Origin: an uncultured Eubacteriales bacterium
GTDB taxonomy: Bacteria; Bacillota; Clostridia; Christensenellales; Pumilibacteraceae
Direction: 5' to 3'
Length of the DNA: 64,000 nucleotides
NCBI GenBank assembly: GCA_900543755.1
Contig: UQSP01000001.1
Span: forward strand, 1-64,000
Both the position numbers and the translations under genes were made by a program. This document shows positions 1-10,200 of the stretch, piece after piece (position 1 is the first letter of the stretch; each line of letters begins with the position of its first letter). Under the pieces are notes generated by a model. The model saw only the letters and a list, made by a program, of their open reading frames with translations, had not been told where the DNA came from and searched no databases.

Positions 1-81
1 GTAATATATTAAGTTTTATATGCGTAATTTTGTATTTTTTCAGTAAAATTTTGACAAATTTATAATGTTTACTAAAAACAG

Positions 82-109
82 TTGTTTTTTTGCAAATTGG
101 TGGTATAAT
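82..109 (+). promoter_or_regulatory. Putative sigma-A promoter of a short transcript
   Basis: A TTGTTT element (82-87) and a perfect TATAAT (104-109) are separated by 16 nt, predicting a start near 116. The only thing between it and the terminator at 203-232 is about 115 nt without a substantial ORF. The -10 is strong and the -35 is moderate. Confidence 0.5.
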
Positions 110-115
110 TAAAGC

Positions 116-232
116 GACAAAAAGGGCGTTTTTACTTGACTATTCCGATTGCGGCGGATTCTTGAGGGGAAATATGTCTTGTAATTTTGTTTAGTAATTT
201 GGAACGTCCTGATTGCAGCAGGGCGTTTTTTT
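116..232 (+). ncRNA. Candidate small RNA or leader transcript
   Basis: This segment lies between a promoter-like pair and a strong intrinsic terminator, so a discrete RNA of about 117 nt is expected. It contains a 6-codon ORF (174-194, MSCNFV then stop) preceded by GAGGGG, which could be a leader peptide or chance. No known RNA family was recognised. The alternative is that it is the 3' end of a transcript that starts before the window. Confidence 0.35.
203..232 (+). terminator. Intrinsic terminator
   Basis: A 9-bp stem (203-211 with 219-227, one G-T pair) has a 7-nt loop and is followed by a run of seven T. It is textbook in form and closes the short transcript before the surface-protein operon. 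Confidence 0.75.
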
Positions 233-335
233 GTATTCTGTTTCCGTGTAAACTTCCGTAATTCAAATTATCGTACTTTGGAAAAATTGAGTTTTGAGTT
301 GTTGAGGGTAAAGTTTTAAGATATTGCGGTATAAG

Positions 336-364
336 TTGACACTATTATTAATTACAGACAATAT
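336..364 (+). promoter_or_regulatory. Putative promoter of the surface-protein operon
   Basis: TTGACA (336-341) is followed after 17 nt by CAATAT (359-364), which is weak. TATAAA a few bases further on is an alternative -10 with a longer spacer. The predicted leader to the ATG at 465 is about 95 nt. Confidence 0.45.
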
Positions 365-464
365 AAAATACACGGATAAATTTTTCGCACTTTTTAATTA
401 ATTTATATAAATATAAAAGCGGATTTAAAAATGGTTTTGTCAAAAATTGAGTGAGGTGAAAGTT

Positions 465-1724
465 ATGTCTAAAATTTTATTTGCGGCTGCCTATGTGGCG
501 GATAACGGCGGATTGATTGCGGGAGCTTTACTGTTGACGTTTCTTTGCTTGGCCGGCATTGCCGTGATTGTTGCGTTTGCCGTTTTGTACGTAAAAAGCG
601 GTCAAAATTATTCCGCGGCGGAGGAGCCGTTGAGAGCCGTTCCTGAAGAATCCAATCCCGAAGCTTCTATCGAAGAAACGGTTGAGACAGCCGAAGCGCC
701 CGCGGAAGAAACAGTTGAAACAGCCGAGGAGCCCGCGGAAGAAACAGTTGAAACTGCCGAGGCGCCCGTGGAAGAAACGGTTGAAACTGCCGAGGAGCCC
801 GCGGAAGAAGCGGTTGAGGCTGCCGAGGTACCTGCGGAAGAAACGGTTGAGACAGCCGAGGAGCCCGTTGAAGAAACGGTTGAGGCTGCCGAAGCGCCCG
901 TTGAAGAAACGGTTGAAACTGCCGAAGCGCCCGCGGAAGAAACGGTTGAAACTGCCGAGGCGCCTGCGGAAGAAGCGGTTGAGACTGCCGAGGAGCCCGT
1001 TGAAGAAACGGTTGAGGCTTTTGACGTAACCGATGTCAATGCGGGCGGAATAACCGCTTATGCCGTTACGTATGAGGAGGCTGCCGCAACGGAGGACGAG
1101 GGGTTGCCAGAATTTATTGACAGAATTCTGGACGCTTTGTCGCCGGATTCGGCTGAATTGTTCTCAAGATACATAATCGATCGTAATTATACTTTTTATA
1201 CTACCATGAAAAACGTCAGGGAATACATCGACGAAAAGGAATTTCTGCGCGCGTTTTTCAACAACAGTTTGCGCCTTAAGAAAGTGCTTAACGCCGAAAT
1301 TTACGCGCTTTTGTACGGAAAGCAAAGGCGCAACTGCGAAGGGGAAGAGCTCAGCAAATTAAGAATGAAATACGTTAACGCGCTTTATTATTACAGAAAG
1401 CAGGACCCGACGCTTGTGGCAAGATGCATCAATATTCTTAAAGACGATATTGATTACAAGTTCAATGTGGCGAACGTAAATCACGTTAAAGTGCCTTCGC
1501 TTAAAAAACTTATCATGATATATTCTGCGCGCAAGGATTACGCAAACGCCATAGCGTATTGCGACAAGGCTATCGAGCGCGATATTTACGACGTGCGTCA
1601 GACTGGATTTGAATTCCGCAGATTGAGACTTATTGAAAAACAGGAACACGAAAAAGAATTAAGACGTAAGCGTGCCGAAAGAAAACGCGCTGAAAAAAAT
1701 AAGGAGGTAGGAAACAATGACTAA
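465..1724 (+). CDS. Membrane-anchored protein with acidic 11-residue tandem repeats
   Basis: The ATG at 465 is chosen over an upstream in-frame TTG because GAGGTGA sits just before it. The 419-aa product has one N-terminal membrane segment (about residues 16-43). An array of ten 11-residue units (consensus EETVETAEAPA) plus a partial unit follows at about residues 70-184. The C-terminal half is helical (about 205-400), looks weakly TPR-like, and ends in a very basic tail rich in Lys/Arg/Glu. One proline per unit argues against a coiled coil and for an extended acidic spacer. The downstream gene overlaps its 3' end by 8 bp, so the two are probably co-translated. I do not recognise a family for the C-terminal domain. 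A role at the cell envelope is inference from the membrane segment and partner. Confidence 0.8.
   Translation: MSKILFAAAYVADNGGLIAGALLLTFLCLAGIAVIVAFAVLYVKSGQNYSAAEEPLRAVPEESNPEASIEETVETAEAPAEETVETAEEPAEETVETAEAPVEETVETAEEPAEEAVEAAEVPAEETVETAEEPVEETVEAAEAPVEETVETAEAPAEETVETAEAPAEEAVETAEEPVEETVEAFDVTDVNAGGITAYAVTYEEAAATEDEGLPEFIDRILDALSPDSAELFSRYIIDRNYTFYTTMKNVREYIDEKEFLRAFFNNSLRLKKVLNAEIYALLYGKQRRNCEGEELSKLRMKYVNALYYYRKQDPTLVARCINILKDDIDYKFNVANVNHVKVPSLKKLIMIYSARKDYANAIAYCDKAIERDIYDVRQTGFEFRRLRLIEKQEHEKELRRKRAERKRAEKNKEVGNND
672..1016 (+). repeat. 33-bp in-frame tandem repeat array
   Basis: Ten units of 33 bp plus a partial unit encode the 11-residue motif. Units differ mainly at third positions and at a few A/E, A/V or T/A choices. 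The unit length is a multiple of three, so copy-number change would not break the frame. Confidence 0.85.
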
Positions 1725-4700
1725 AAGACTGAAAAATCTTATCGTCGGAGTAGTGATCGGTGTTATTCTTATTGCTGCGGGTCTCATTACCGGAATAATT
1801 TTAATCAATAACGCCAATAAAAACGCGCCTACATACGTTTCTACAGCGGCGGAATTGGAAAAAGCCGTTAACGACGATATAGATAAACCCATTGTTCTTA
1901 AGGACAACATTATCATAAACGGGGACTTTACCGCAAATAAGCTGTTCGATTTGGAAATGAACAACCATAACGTTACGGTTGACGGTAAATTCACGTTAAA
2001 AACCGAGGAAAGCGGGGAAATGTATCTTTGCGACGGCAAAAATTCGCTTTTCACCCGTGAAGTCATCAAAGCCAAGCAAATCGAAGTCGACGCCGTAAAC
2101 GCCACCGTTGTATGGAACGCCAACGTTACGCTTAAAGACGGTTACACTGCGGACGACTTTAAAATTACCGTTTCTCAGCACACCTTCATTTTTAACGGTA
2201 TAATCCTTAACGAGGAGGGGACTCAGTCTCCCACGGCGATGACCGTTGCGGGCGGCAGAGTGGTTGTAGCCGATAATTCCGACGAGGGCGCCGCTTCGGA
2301 AGGTACCATAGTCGTGCCTAACACAGCGAACAGCGTCGTTATTGAAAACCATGGCGCAAATGCTGTTTCGGTTTATGCCGGAACGGGCGTCTCGGTTGCC
2401 GGTAAAGTCGAAGTTTCCGTTGCGGACGAAGCGGAAGGCGTGGTTATTTCTACCCCCGAAAACAATGAAATTCCCACAAATATAGTCATTGTATCCGGTA
2501 CCGCCGAATCCGTCAACGCCGATGGCGCTGAAGTCACCGTCGGAGAAAACGCAGTGGTTACGGGTACCGTTACAGGCGATAAGGTTACAAACAACGGCTC
2601 GGTAGGCGAAATCGTTGCCGACGAAATTATTGATAACAGCCTTACCGAATACAAAACCGCTAAAAAAGCGGAAATCGAGCAATACGCTTTGGATAAGGGC
2701 GAAAGCAACTATTCCGCTCAAAACTGGGCTTTGATAGAAGGCTATGTTTCCGCCGCCAAAACCGCAATCGACGCGGCAGAGGATAAAGCTGCCGTTGACA
2801 GCGCTGTAAGTTCGGCAAAGGCAAGCATCGATGAAGTAATTACTTCCGCTGAAGAAGCCGCCGAAGCGCTTAAGGCAAAGAAGACGGAGGCTAAATCCGC
2901 GCTTGACGAATATGTAAGCGAGGAAGATTATTACTCCGAAGAATGGGCTGAAATTACCGCTCTTATCGCAAGCGGCAAAGAAGCAATCGATGCGGCCGGA
3001 AGTATCACCGCAGTCGATACCGCTTTGACGGCGGCAAAGACGGAAATAGACAAAGTCGCCACCAAAGCCAAAGCGGACGAGGCGGCAAGACAGGCTGCGC
3101 TTGCAGATTTAAATAATTTCGTTGCCACGATTAACGAAGAAGAATATACTGCCGAAGACTTTGATTTGATGGAAGAAAAAATAGCGACGGCAAGGGAAGC
3201 TTTGTCCACCGCCACCAAAGAAACTGCTGACGGAATTGTTGCCTCGCTTAAGGCGGAATTGGGCGCAATCGAAGTTGCTCCCGTACGCGTGGAAGGCGGC
3301 GTAGGTTATGCTACGTTTGAAGAAGCTTTGGCTGTCGTGCAAACGGGCGACGTGATTATTCTTCAGGGCAACATTGCAACCGAGGGCAAAGTTACGACTT
3401 TGCGTGCGGACAGCCGCGACCTTGACTTTACGCTGGATCTCAACGGATTTGCCATTACCGACAGATTGGATTTAAGAAGCACTACCGTAGACAACAAGGA
3501 GTCCGGTTACAAGCTTAAGGTAACCGTCAAAAACGGTACCGTGGGCGCGGCGGATGAAAGCGTTTATTACGGAATTCTGCTTGCGGGCGGCAACGTGGAC
3601 GTTACGCTTTACGAGGTGGAATCCTTAGGCTACTACGGCGGCATTTACGAAAACGGATCTTGGTCCGGAAGTTCCGTAACCGCTGAAAAGTGTACGTTTA
3701 AGGGCTCCGATACCGCGTTCGGCGCGTATCTGCCGGGCGGACATACGTCTACCTTTACCGACTGCACTTTTGAGGGAACGGTAGGCGTTTACGTCAAGAG
3801 CGGCAACAAGACTTTCAACAACTGTAAGATTACGGGCAACGGCGAATATATTGCGCCCTCTTATAACAACAACGGAGCGGACGGCTCTGGCAGCGGCCTT
3901 GTCGTGGACAGCACGGTAGGTTACAATCAGCCCATGACGGTGACCGTCAACGGCGGCACGATCTCGTCCGTAAACGGCTACGCGGTGGAGGAGGTTTCCA
4001 ACGCCGCGGCGGGCGTCGATAAGGTTTGCTACTCTACCGTTACTTTGGATAACGTTTCTCTTTCGGGTAAAATCGAAAACGTGTACAGCGAAAACGGAGT
4101 GGTAAAATCCATTGAAGGCGACAAAACCGTAAATTACGTTTCTTCCGAAACCGCAATCAACAACGTTGCCCCCTACGTAGGCGACGGCGAGTATATCGTC
4201 CTTACGGGCGACATCGTCAGCACCAACGAAAGCAACAATTTGCTGCTTCACAGCGCATACGATGCAAAAAATTACACGCTTGACCTTAACGGTCACAGAC
4301 TTAACGCCGAAGTGTACGCGATGGCTTCTCACTCTAAAGGCGATTACGAAACTTTAAATATTACGATTATGGATTCCTCCGCAGAAGAAGGCAAGCCCGG
4401 CAAGGGACTTATAGGTTCCGATGTCGAAAATATGTACGGCATAATTCCTCAAGGCAACTCCAATATGACCGTTACTCTTAAGAATCTTAATGTTACGGGA
4501 GAATGGGCGTTCTATACAAACGGAATTTACTCCGGGGCTACCATAACTGCGGAAGACTGCGTGTTCGTCACAAATCCTCTTGACCCGGGATTCGGCGCGT
4601 ATCTTGCTTCCAATCATAACGTAACGTTTACGAATTGTACGTTTGAGGGAAATGCGGGCGTTTATATTAAGAGCGGAAATACTACTTTCAATAGCTGCAT

Positions 4701-6453
4701 TATTGCGGGCAACGGAGTTTACGAAAAACCTTCCTATAACAACAACGGCGCTGACGGATCGGGCAGCGGCCTTGTCGTGGACAGCACCGTCGGATATCAA
4801 AGCCCCATGGTCGTTACCGTTAACGGCGGCACGATCTCGTCCGTCAACGGCTACGCGGTGGAGGAGGTTTCCAACGCCGCGGAGGGAGTAGATAAAGTTT
4901 GCTACTCCGAGGTAACCGTCCAAGGCGCGGAGTTAAGCGGTGCTTTGGGAGACGTGTACAGCGAAAACGGCGTTGTTACCGTAATCGACGAAAACAACGC
5001 CAAAAGCGTTTACGTCGGTTCTGCCGCTGGGTTCGAAAATTTAATTAAAAATCCGACTAAAGGCATGACAATTGTGCTTTGCGACGATATTAGCGGAGAT
5101 AAAACTGATTACACAATCAAAAATACGAAAAATCTGACCTTGACTCTGGACCTCAACGAGCACAGACTGGAAGGCGAACTTGTCGTCAAGAACACGACTA
5201 CCGGACTTAATCCTCTCACCGTAACCATTAAAAACGGAACCGTCGGCAGCCAAACGGGATATACGGCGGCGGGCGGAATGATTTGGTACGGATTGATGTT
5301 GGAAGGCTCGGGCAAAATGACGATAACGCTTCAAAACGTCGATTTCGTCGGATATTACGGCGGTTATTACGAAAACGGCAGCTACGGCAACCCTTCGACC
5401 GTGATTACGGCAACCGATTGCACTTTTAAGGCGTCTATAAACGAAGAGGATAAATACACCGGATACGGCGCGTATATTCCCGCAAAATACAGCTCAACGT
5501 TTACCCGTTGCACGTTTGAAGGCTCGGTCGGCGTTTACGTAAAAAGCGGCACCCGCACGTTCACCGATTGCACGATAAACGGCGTGTACGATAAATACGT
5601 TGTGCCCACTTACAACGGTAACGGCGCAAACGGAGCCGGCAGCGGACTTATCGTAAACAGCACCAAAGGCTACAGTAAGCCCATGGTTATAACCGTTACA
5701 GGCGGTTCGATTTCCTCCGCCAGCGGTTACGCCGTCGAGGAGCTCGCGCTTGCTGCGGAAGGAGAATCCACGGAATGCTATGCTACCGTCAGCATTAAGA
5801 ACGCCGAATTAAGCGGCGCGCTTGGCGACGTTTACAGCGAAAACGGCGTTGTGACGGTACTTTGCGAGTGCGGCGTACAATGCGTAAGACAGCTTACCAC
5901 GCTTCCCACGGCGACTAAAGTCGGCGTGCAGCAGTATGTATGCCCCGATTGCGGTAAGGTTTACGGCGGTAAATCCGTTGCGGCGTTACCCGAGGGCGGA
6001 ATTTACGCCTCGGTTGACGGCGGTGACTTCTTTGAAATCGGTTTCGTGACGGATTTGGAATCCGATCGTTACGGCGACTCCGACATTATTCTCGGACTTC
6101 AGGGTAAACAGACGCTTACGATTTATAACGTGCTTTATACGGACGCCGAAACTTTGCTTAACGAAGGCTTTGAGTTTAATTCTGCCTGGTTTGAAATAAA
6201 CGAAGGGGAGCGCGTCATGAACGATGATTATACCTACGTTTATGATAATACGGTAAGAGTGGATTTACTTGAAGGCGCGGCGAATAAAGGCGCATCGGCA
6301 AACAAAGCAATAACTATAAACCTTGCCGATTATCCTGATTTGTCGTTCATCACTTATTTTTACGACGTTGCTAAAGACGGGGGGTCTTACTTAAGTATGG
6401 GTTACATAGAAATAGATATGACTTCGTCTGTTAACGTTATTGCAGCTGTATAA
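1717..6453 (+). CDS. Large FIVAR / beta-helix surface protein
   Basis: This 1578-aa protein begins inside the last codons of the previous gene (8-bp overlap). It has an N-terminal hydrophobic segment (about residues 7-30) that could be a signal anchor or an uncleaved signal sequence. A beta-rich region follows (to about 300), then an Ala/Lys/Glu-rich helical region (about 308-518) with three FIVAR-like units containing Trp-x-x-(I/L) motifs. After that come three homologous right-handed beta-helix-like blocks (about 525-790, 805-1090, 1098-1380). Each block carries the same SGSGL(V/I)V(D/N)S and GGxISS motifs. A Cys-rich segment resembling a zinc ribbon (about 1383-1423, CxC then CPDCG) and a small beta domain end the protein. 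No LPXTG motif is visible. FIVAR regions and such beta-helices are known in carbohydrate- or matrix-binding surface proteins; the ligand here is unknown. Function as an adhesin or glycan-binding protein is inference. Confidence 0.75.
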   Translation: MTKRLKNLIVGVVIGVILIAAGLITGIILINNANKNAPTYVSTAAELEKAVNDDIDKPIVLKDNIIINGDFTANKLFDLEMNNHNVTVDGKFTLKTEESGEMYLCDGKNSLFTREVIKAKQIEVDAVNATVVWNANVTLKDGYTADDFKITVSQHTFIFNGIILNEEGTQSPTAMTVAGGRVVVADNSDEGAASEGTIVVPNTANSVVIENHGANAVSVYAGTGVSVAGKVEVSVADEAEGVVISTPENNEIPTNIVIVSGTAESVNADGAEVTVGENAVVTGTVTGDKVTNNGSVGEIVADEIIDNSLTEYKTAKKAEIEQYALDKGESNYSAQNWALIEGYVSAAKTAIDAAEDKAAVDSAVSSAKASIDEVITSAEEAAEALKAKKTEAKSALDEYVSEEDYYSEEWAEITALIASGKEAIDAAGSITAVDTALTAAKTEIDKVATKAKADEAARQAALADLNNFVATINEEEYTAEDFDLMEEKIATAREALSTATKETADGIVASLKAELGAIEVAPVRVEGGVGYATFEEALAVVQTGDVIILQGNIATEGKVTTLRADSRDLDFTLDLNGFAITDRLDLRSTTVDNKESGYKLKVTVKNGTVGAADESVYYGILLAGGNVDVTLYEVESLGYYGGIYENGSWSGSSVTAEKCTFKGSDTAFGAYLPGGHTSTFTDCTFEGTVGVYVKSGNKTFNNCKITGNGEYIAPSYNNNGADGSGSGLVVDSTVGYNQPMTVTVNGGTISSVNGYAVEEVSNAAAGVDKVCYSTVTLDNVSLSGKIENVYSENGVVKSIEGDKTVNYVSSETAINNVAPYVGDGEYIVLTGDIVSTNESNNLLLHSAYDAKNYTLDLNGHRLNAEVYAMASHSKGDYETLNITIMDSSAEEGKPGKGLIGSDVENMYGIIPQGNSNMTVTLKNLNVTGEWAFYTNGIYSGATITAEDCVFVTNPLDPGFGAYLASNHNVTFTNCTFEGNAGVYIKSGNTTFNSCIIAGNGVYEKPSYNNNGADGSGSGLVVDSTVGYQSPMVVTVNGGTISSVNGYAVEEVSNAAEGVDKVCYSEVTVQGAELSGALGDVYSENGVVTVIDENNAKSVYVGSAAGFENLIKNPTKGMTIVLCDDISGDKTDYTIKNTKNLTLTLDLNEHRLEGELVVKNTTTGLNPLTVTIKNGTVGSQTGYTAAGGMIWYGLMLEGSGKMTITLQNVDFVGYYGGYYENGSYGNPSTVITATDCTFKASINEEDKYTGYGAYIPAKYSSTFTRCTFEGSVGVYVKSGTRTFTDCTINGVYDKYVVPTYNGNGANGAGSGLIVNSTKGYSKPMVITVTGGSISSASGYAVEELALAAEGESTECYATVSIKNAELSGALGDVYSENGVVTVLCECGVQCVRQLTTLPTATKVGVQQYVCPDCGKVYGGKSVAALPEGGIYASVDGGDFFEIGFVTDLESDRYGDSDIILGLQGKQTLTIYNVLYTDAETLLNEGFEFNSAWFEINEGERVMNDDYTYVYDNTVRVDLLEGAANKGASANKAITINLADYPDLSFITYFYDVAKDGGSYLSMGYIEIDMTSSVNVIAAV
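3865..4912 (+). repeat. Duplicated beta-helix block segments
   Basis: The segment at about 3865-4025 recurs at about 4735-4900 with very high nucleotide identity, including a perfectly identical run of about 37 nt across the NGYAVEEVSNAA codons. A third, more diverged copy lies at about 5608-5770. The identity is higher than in the rest of the blocks, consistent with recent duplication or gene conversion. Confidence 0.7.
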
Positions 6454-6471
6454 AATTTCATCATTGAAGAC

Positions 6472-6506
6472 AAGGTCCTGTGCGTAAAATCGCGCGGGAC
6501 CTTTTC
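6472..6506 (+). terminator. Terminator of the surface-protein operon
   Basis: AAGGTCC (6472-6478) pairs with GGACCTT (6497-6503), with further GC pairing inside the loop and a short T run. It lies 20 bp after the stop codon. Confidence 0.75.
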
Positions 6507-7153
6507 ATAATTGCTTATTGTCGTTTTCTTGCTTTCATTGTAATTCTCGGACTGTAAATCGCCTTACGTTTTCGTTATGCGGGCAGACATTATGTAGAAT
6601 TTTACGGTGGTTTTGACTGATACAGAGTTTTGAAATGTTGTCATTATTTGAAATGCTGTCATTATAAGACTTGCAAAGCGTTCTGATTTGCGTTTTTTTT
6701 GTGACAATAAATCGATTTAACTTTACTTTTGTTATGCGACTTGTATTGCGTTATGTTTACCGTCGTTATGTGGCGGCAATCGATTTGGCTTTATGCGACT
6801 TATAAAGTGCGATAATTTTTACCGTTTTTATGGACTGAATATTGCGTCAGCATTTCTATTGAAATTCGGTCACGTTAAAACGCCGTTTTCGCGTCGATTA
6901 GGCATAAAACATGTTGACGAAAGGGTATGAAAGTCATTTCAGTTACCGCTTTTTTGCTTTTTGATTTAATATAAGGGTAGGTCGGAAGCAGCCGGGGAAT
7001 ATAAAGCCCATCTTAAAGTCGGGCAAAATTCAAAATTTCATATAAAAAACAAGTAAAAATACAATTTTCCGAGCCTTTTCGACAAACAGAAACAGAAGTC
7101 GTGCTTATAAAAATTCATAAAAAATTTTAAAAAAAATATTTTCATTAAAATGC
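6507..7153. other. Long AT-rich intergenic region before rpoB
   Basis: About 650 bp have no supportable ORF. It contains an 18-bp tandem duplication (6630-6647 and 6648-6665, one mismatch) and two copies of a TTATGCGACTT motif. No rplJ, rplL or L10-leader structure, the usual rpoB neighbours, was found. Confidence 0.6.
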
Positions 7154-7183
7154 TTGACAAAAACAGGAAAAGACTGATATTAT
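7154..7183 (+). promoter_or_regulatory. rpoBC promoter
   Basis: TTGACA (7154-7159) is followed after 18 nt by TATTAT (7178-7183). A perfect TATAAT at 7186-7191 is also present but would need a 26-nt spacer. The leader to the rpoB ATG is about 95 nt. Confidence 0.65.
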
Positions 7184-7286
7184 TTTATAATGCTGTATTG
7201 TGCGCTTTTGTCGGTTTTACATAAAGCGGATCACGCGCGCGCAAAGCGGAAAAACAAGAAAAAAACAAAGTTCAAGGAGAGAACGA

Positions 7287-10200
7287 ATGTCCGTAAGAAC
7301 GATCAGGAAAGTCAAGTACGGAAACACTGAAAGACGATCTTTTGCGCAGGTTCACGAGGTGTGCGAAATGCCCTACCTTGTGGAGGTGCAGAAGAATTCT
7401 TACAACGAGTTTCTTAAAAACGGCATAGGCGAAGTCTTTAAGGATTTTTCGCCCATCAGGGACTTCAGCAACAAGATGGAGCTGTGGTTTTTAGACCATC
7501 ATCTTGAAATGACTCCCAAGTACACGGAGAAAGAGTGTAAGGACCGTGACGCAACGTATGCCGTGCCCCTCAAGGTTAAGGTAAGGCTTGTCAACAAGGA
7601 AACGGGACTTATCACCGAGCAGGAAGTTTTTATGGGCGATATGCCTCTCATGACGCCTAACGGTTCCTTTATAATCAACGGAGCGGAGCGCGTCGTTGTC
7701 AGCCAGCTGGTAAGAAGCCCCGGCGTTTATTTCAGCTTTGTCAAAGACATAAGGACGGGCGAAAATTATTTCGGTGTGACCAACATTCCTTCCCGCGGCG
7801 CATGGCTGGAATTCCAGGAAGACGACAAGGGAGTTCTTTGGGTTCACGTTGACCGTCAGCGTAAAGTGCAGGCGTCCGTGCTTGTACGCGTTCTTTCGGC
7901 GGCACTCGGAACTCAGTACGAAGAGCCCGAGCCCACTTTGAACGATTTTAAATATTTGCCTTTTGCGGGCAGTGCGGCGGGTGCGGCGGCTTACGAGTCT
8001 TTCTCCGACGACGAAAGCATGATAAGGCTTTTCAACGAAGATCCTCTGATGAAAAACACCATCGAAAAGGATCCCGCGAAAACCGAGGACGACGCACTTA
8101 AGGAGCTTAACCGTAAGCTTCGCCCGGGCGAAATTCCCAATATCGACAGTATCAAGCAGTTCGTGCGCGGACTGTTCTTCGACCGCAGAAAATACGATTT
8201 GTCGCGCGTCGGCAGATATAAATACAATAAAAAGCTTGCGCTTGCCGCTCGTATCACGGGTCAGCGCGCGTTCGAGACCGTTGCGGATGCTGACGGAGTG
8301 GTATATGTAGAAAAGGGCAAAAAGATTACCGAAGAAGTCGCAATCAGGATTCAGAACGCAGGCATCAACCGCGTGGGCATCATGGTCGGCAAGGACAGGC
8401 ATTGCCATTACGTCATGGGTAACCGTCACGTTGACATTGCGGGTTACGTCGATTTCGATTATAAAGAGCTCGGCATTAACGAAAAAGTTTATTATCCCGC
8501 GCTCAAGCGCCTTATCGACCAGGCGGCGGGCGACAAAGAAACCCTTAAAAAGCTTATTGCCGAAAACGTCGATCTGCTTATCGTAAAACATCTGCTTGTG
8601 GACGACGTTATCGCCACCATTAACTATATTTCGGGACTCAGATACGACGTGGGTTACTGCGACAACATCGACCACCTCGGAAACCGCAGGGTAAGAAGCG
8701 TGGGAGAGCTTTTGCAGAATCAGTTCCGTATCGGTATTGCGCGCCTTGAAAGAGTGGTCAGGGAACGTATGCAGATTCAGAACGACGCCGAACCGCCTAC
8801 TCCCCAGAACCTTATCAATATCCGTCCCGTGACCAGCGCGATAAAGGAGTTTTTCGGCTCCTCCCAGCTGTCGCAGTTCATGGACGAATCCAACCCGATT
8901 GCAGAGCTTACGCATAAGAGAAAGCTGTCGGCCCTCGGTCCCGGCGGTCTTAACCGCGAGCGCGCTTCTTTCGAGGTCCGCGACGTTCACTATTCGCATT
9001 ACTCGAGAATGTGCCCGATAGAGACCCCCGAAGGACAGAACATCGGTCTTATCAACTCGCTTTCTTCTTACGCGCGCATCAACGAATACGGCTTTATCGA
9101 GGCGCCTTACCGCCGCGTGGACAAGGTCAATCACCGCGTCACCGACGAAGTGCATTATCTTGCCGCAGACGAAGAGGACCGTTACGTCGTTGCCATGGCT
9201 AACGAGCCGCTTGACGAAAACAACTGGTTCGTCAACGAACGTGTCATGATGCGTTACCGCGACGACATCGCGGAGCGTTACCGCGAGGACATCGACTACA
9301 TGGACGTAAGCCCCCGTCAGATGATTTCCGTCGCTACCGCGCTTATTCCGTTCCTTGAAAACGACGATACCAACCGTGCGCTGATGGGCTCCAACATGCA
9401 GCGTCAGGCTGTGCCGCTTCTTAAACCCGAGGCTCCCATCGTGGGCACGGGCATAGAGCATAAGATTGCTTACGACTCGGGCGTAATGGTGGTTGCAAGA
9501 AAGTCGGGTACCGTAACTTACGTCGACGCAGAGCGCATTATCGTTGCCGAAGACGAGGAGGGCGAGAGCACCGACGGCGGAATCGAGATTATCGAAAACG
9601 TAAAGCGTTCCGTCAAAAAGGGTCAGAAGCCCACTGCCGAATATATTCTTAAAAAGTTTGTGGGTTCCAACCAAGGCACCTGCATCAATCAAAAGCCCAT
9701 TGTTTCCAAGGGCGACCGCGTGGAGGCAGGTCAGGTTATTGCCGACGGCCATTCCACCGAAAATGCCGAGCTTGCTTTGGGCCGCAACATTCTTGTCGGC
9801 TTCATGAGCTGGGAAGGCTACAACTACGAGGACGCAATCCTCATTTCCGAAAAAATAGTAAAAGACGACGTGTTTACCTCCATTCATATCGAGGAGCACG
9901 AACTTGAGGCGCGTGACACGAAACTCGGCGAAGAGGAAATCACGCGTGACATTCCCAACGTGGGCGACGACGCGCTTAAAAACCTTGACGAAAACGGAAT
10001 TATCCGTGTGGGTGCGGAGGTGGACAGCGGCGACATTCTCGTCGGTAAAGTTACGCCTAAAGGCGAAACGGAACTTACCCCCGAGGAAAGACTTTTGCGC
10101 GCCATTTTCGGCGAAAAGGCAAGGGAAGTCAGGGATACTTCTTTAAGAGTGCCGCACGGAGAGGGCGGTATCGTAGTGGACGTCAAAGTGTTCACCCGTG

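Noticed and set aside
672..1016. CRISPR array
   Set aside because: Units are contiguous coding repeats with no unique spacers.
608..1039. Overlapping ORFs in the repeat array (a 143-aa minus-strand ORF and a 115-aa plus-strand ORF in another frame)
   Set aside because: A 33-bp unit keeps every frame periodic, so stop-free alternative frames arise automatically. Neither has a ribosome site, and both are pure low-complexity repeats.
6979..7000. GGTCGGAAGCAGCC string resembling part of the SRP RNA GGAAGCAGCC motif
   Set aside because: The partner strand of the SRP helix, the GNAR tetraloop and flanking pairing are missing. No promoter or terminator frames it.
8840..8980. Rifampicin-resistance substitutions in rpoB
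   Set aside because: Residues at the positions equivalent to 513, 516, 526 and 531 are the sensitive forms.
7491..9899. Long antisense ORF of 802 codons across rpoB, and similar ones in rpoC and por
   Set aside because: They are mirror images of strongly biased sense codons. The sense proteins are unambiguous, and the antisense products have no recognisable domain or start signal.
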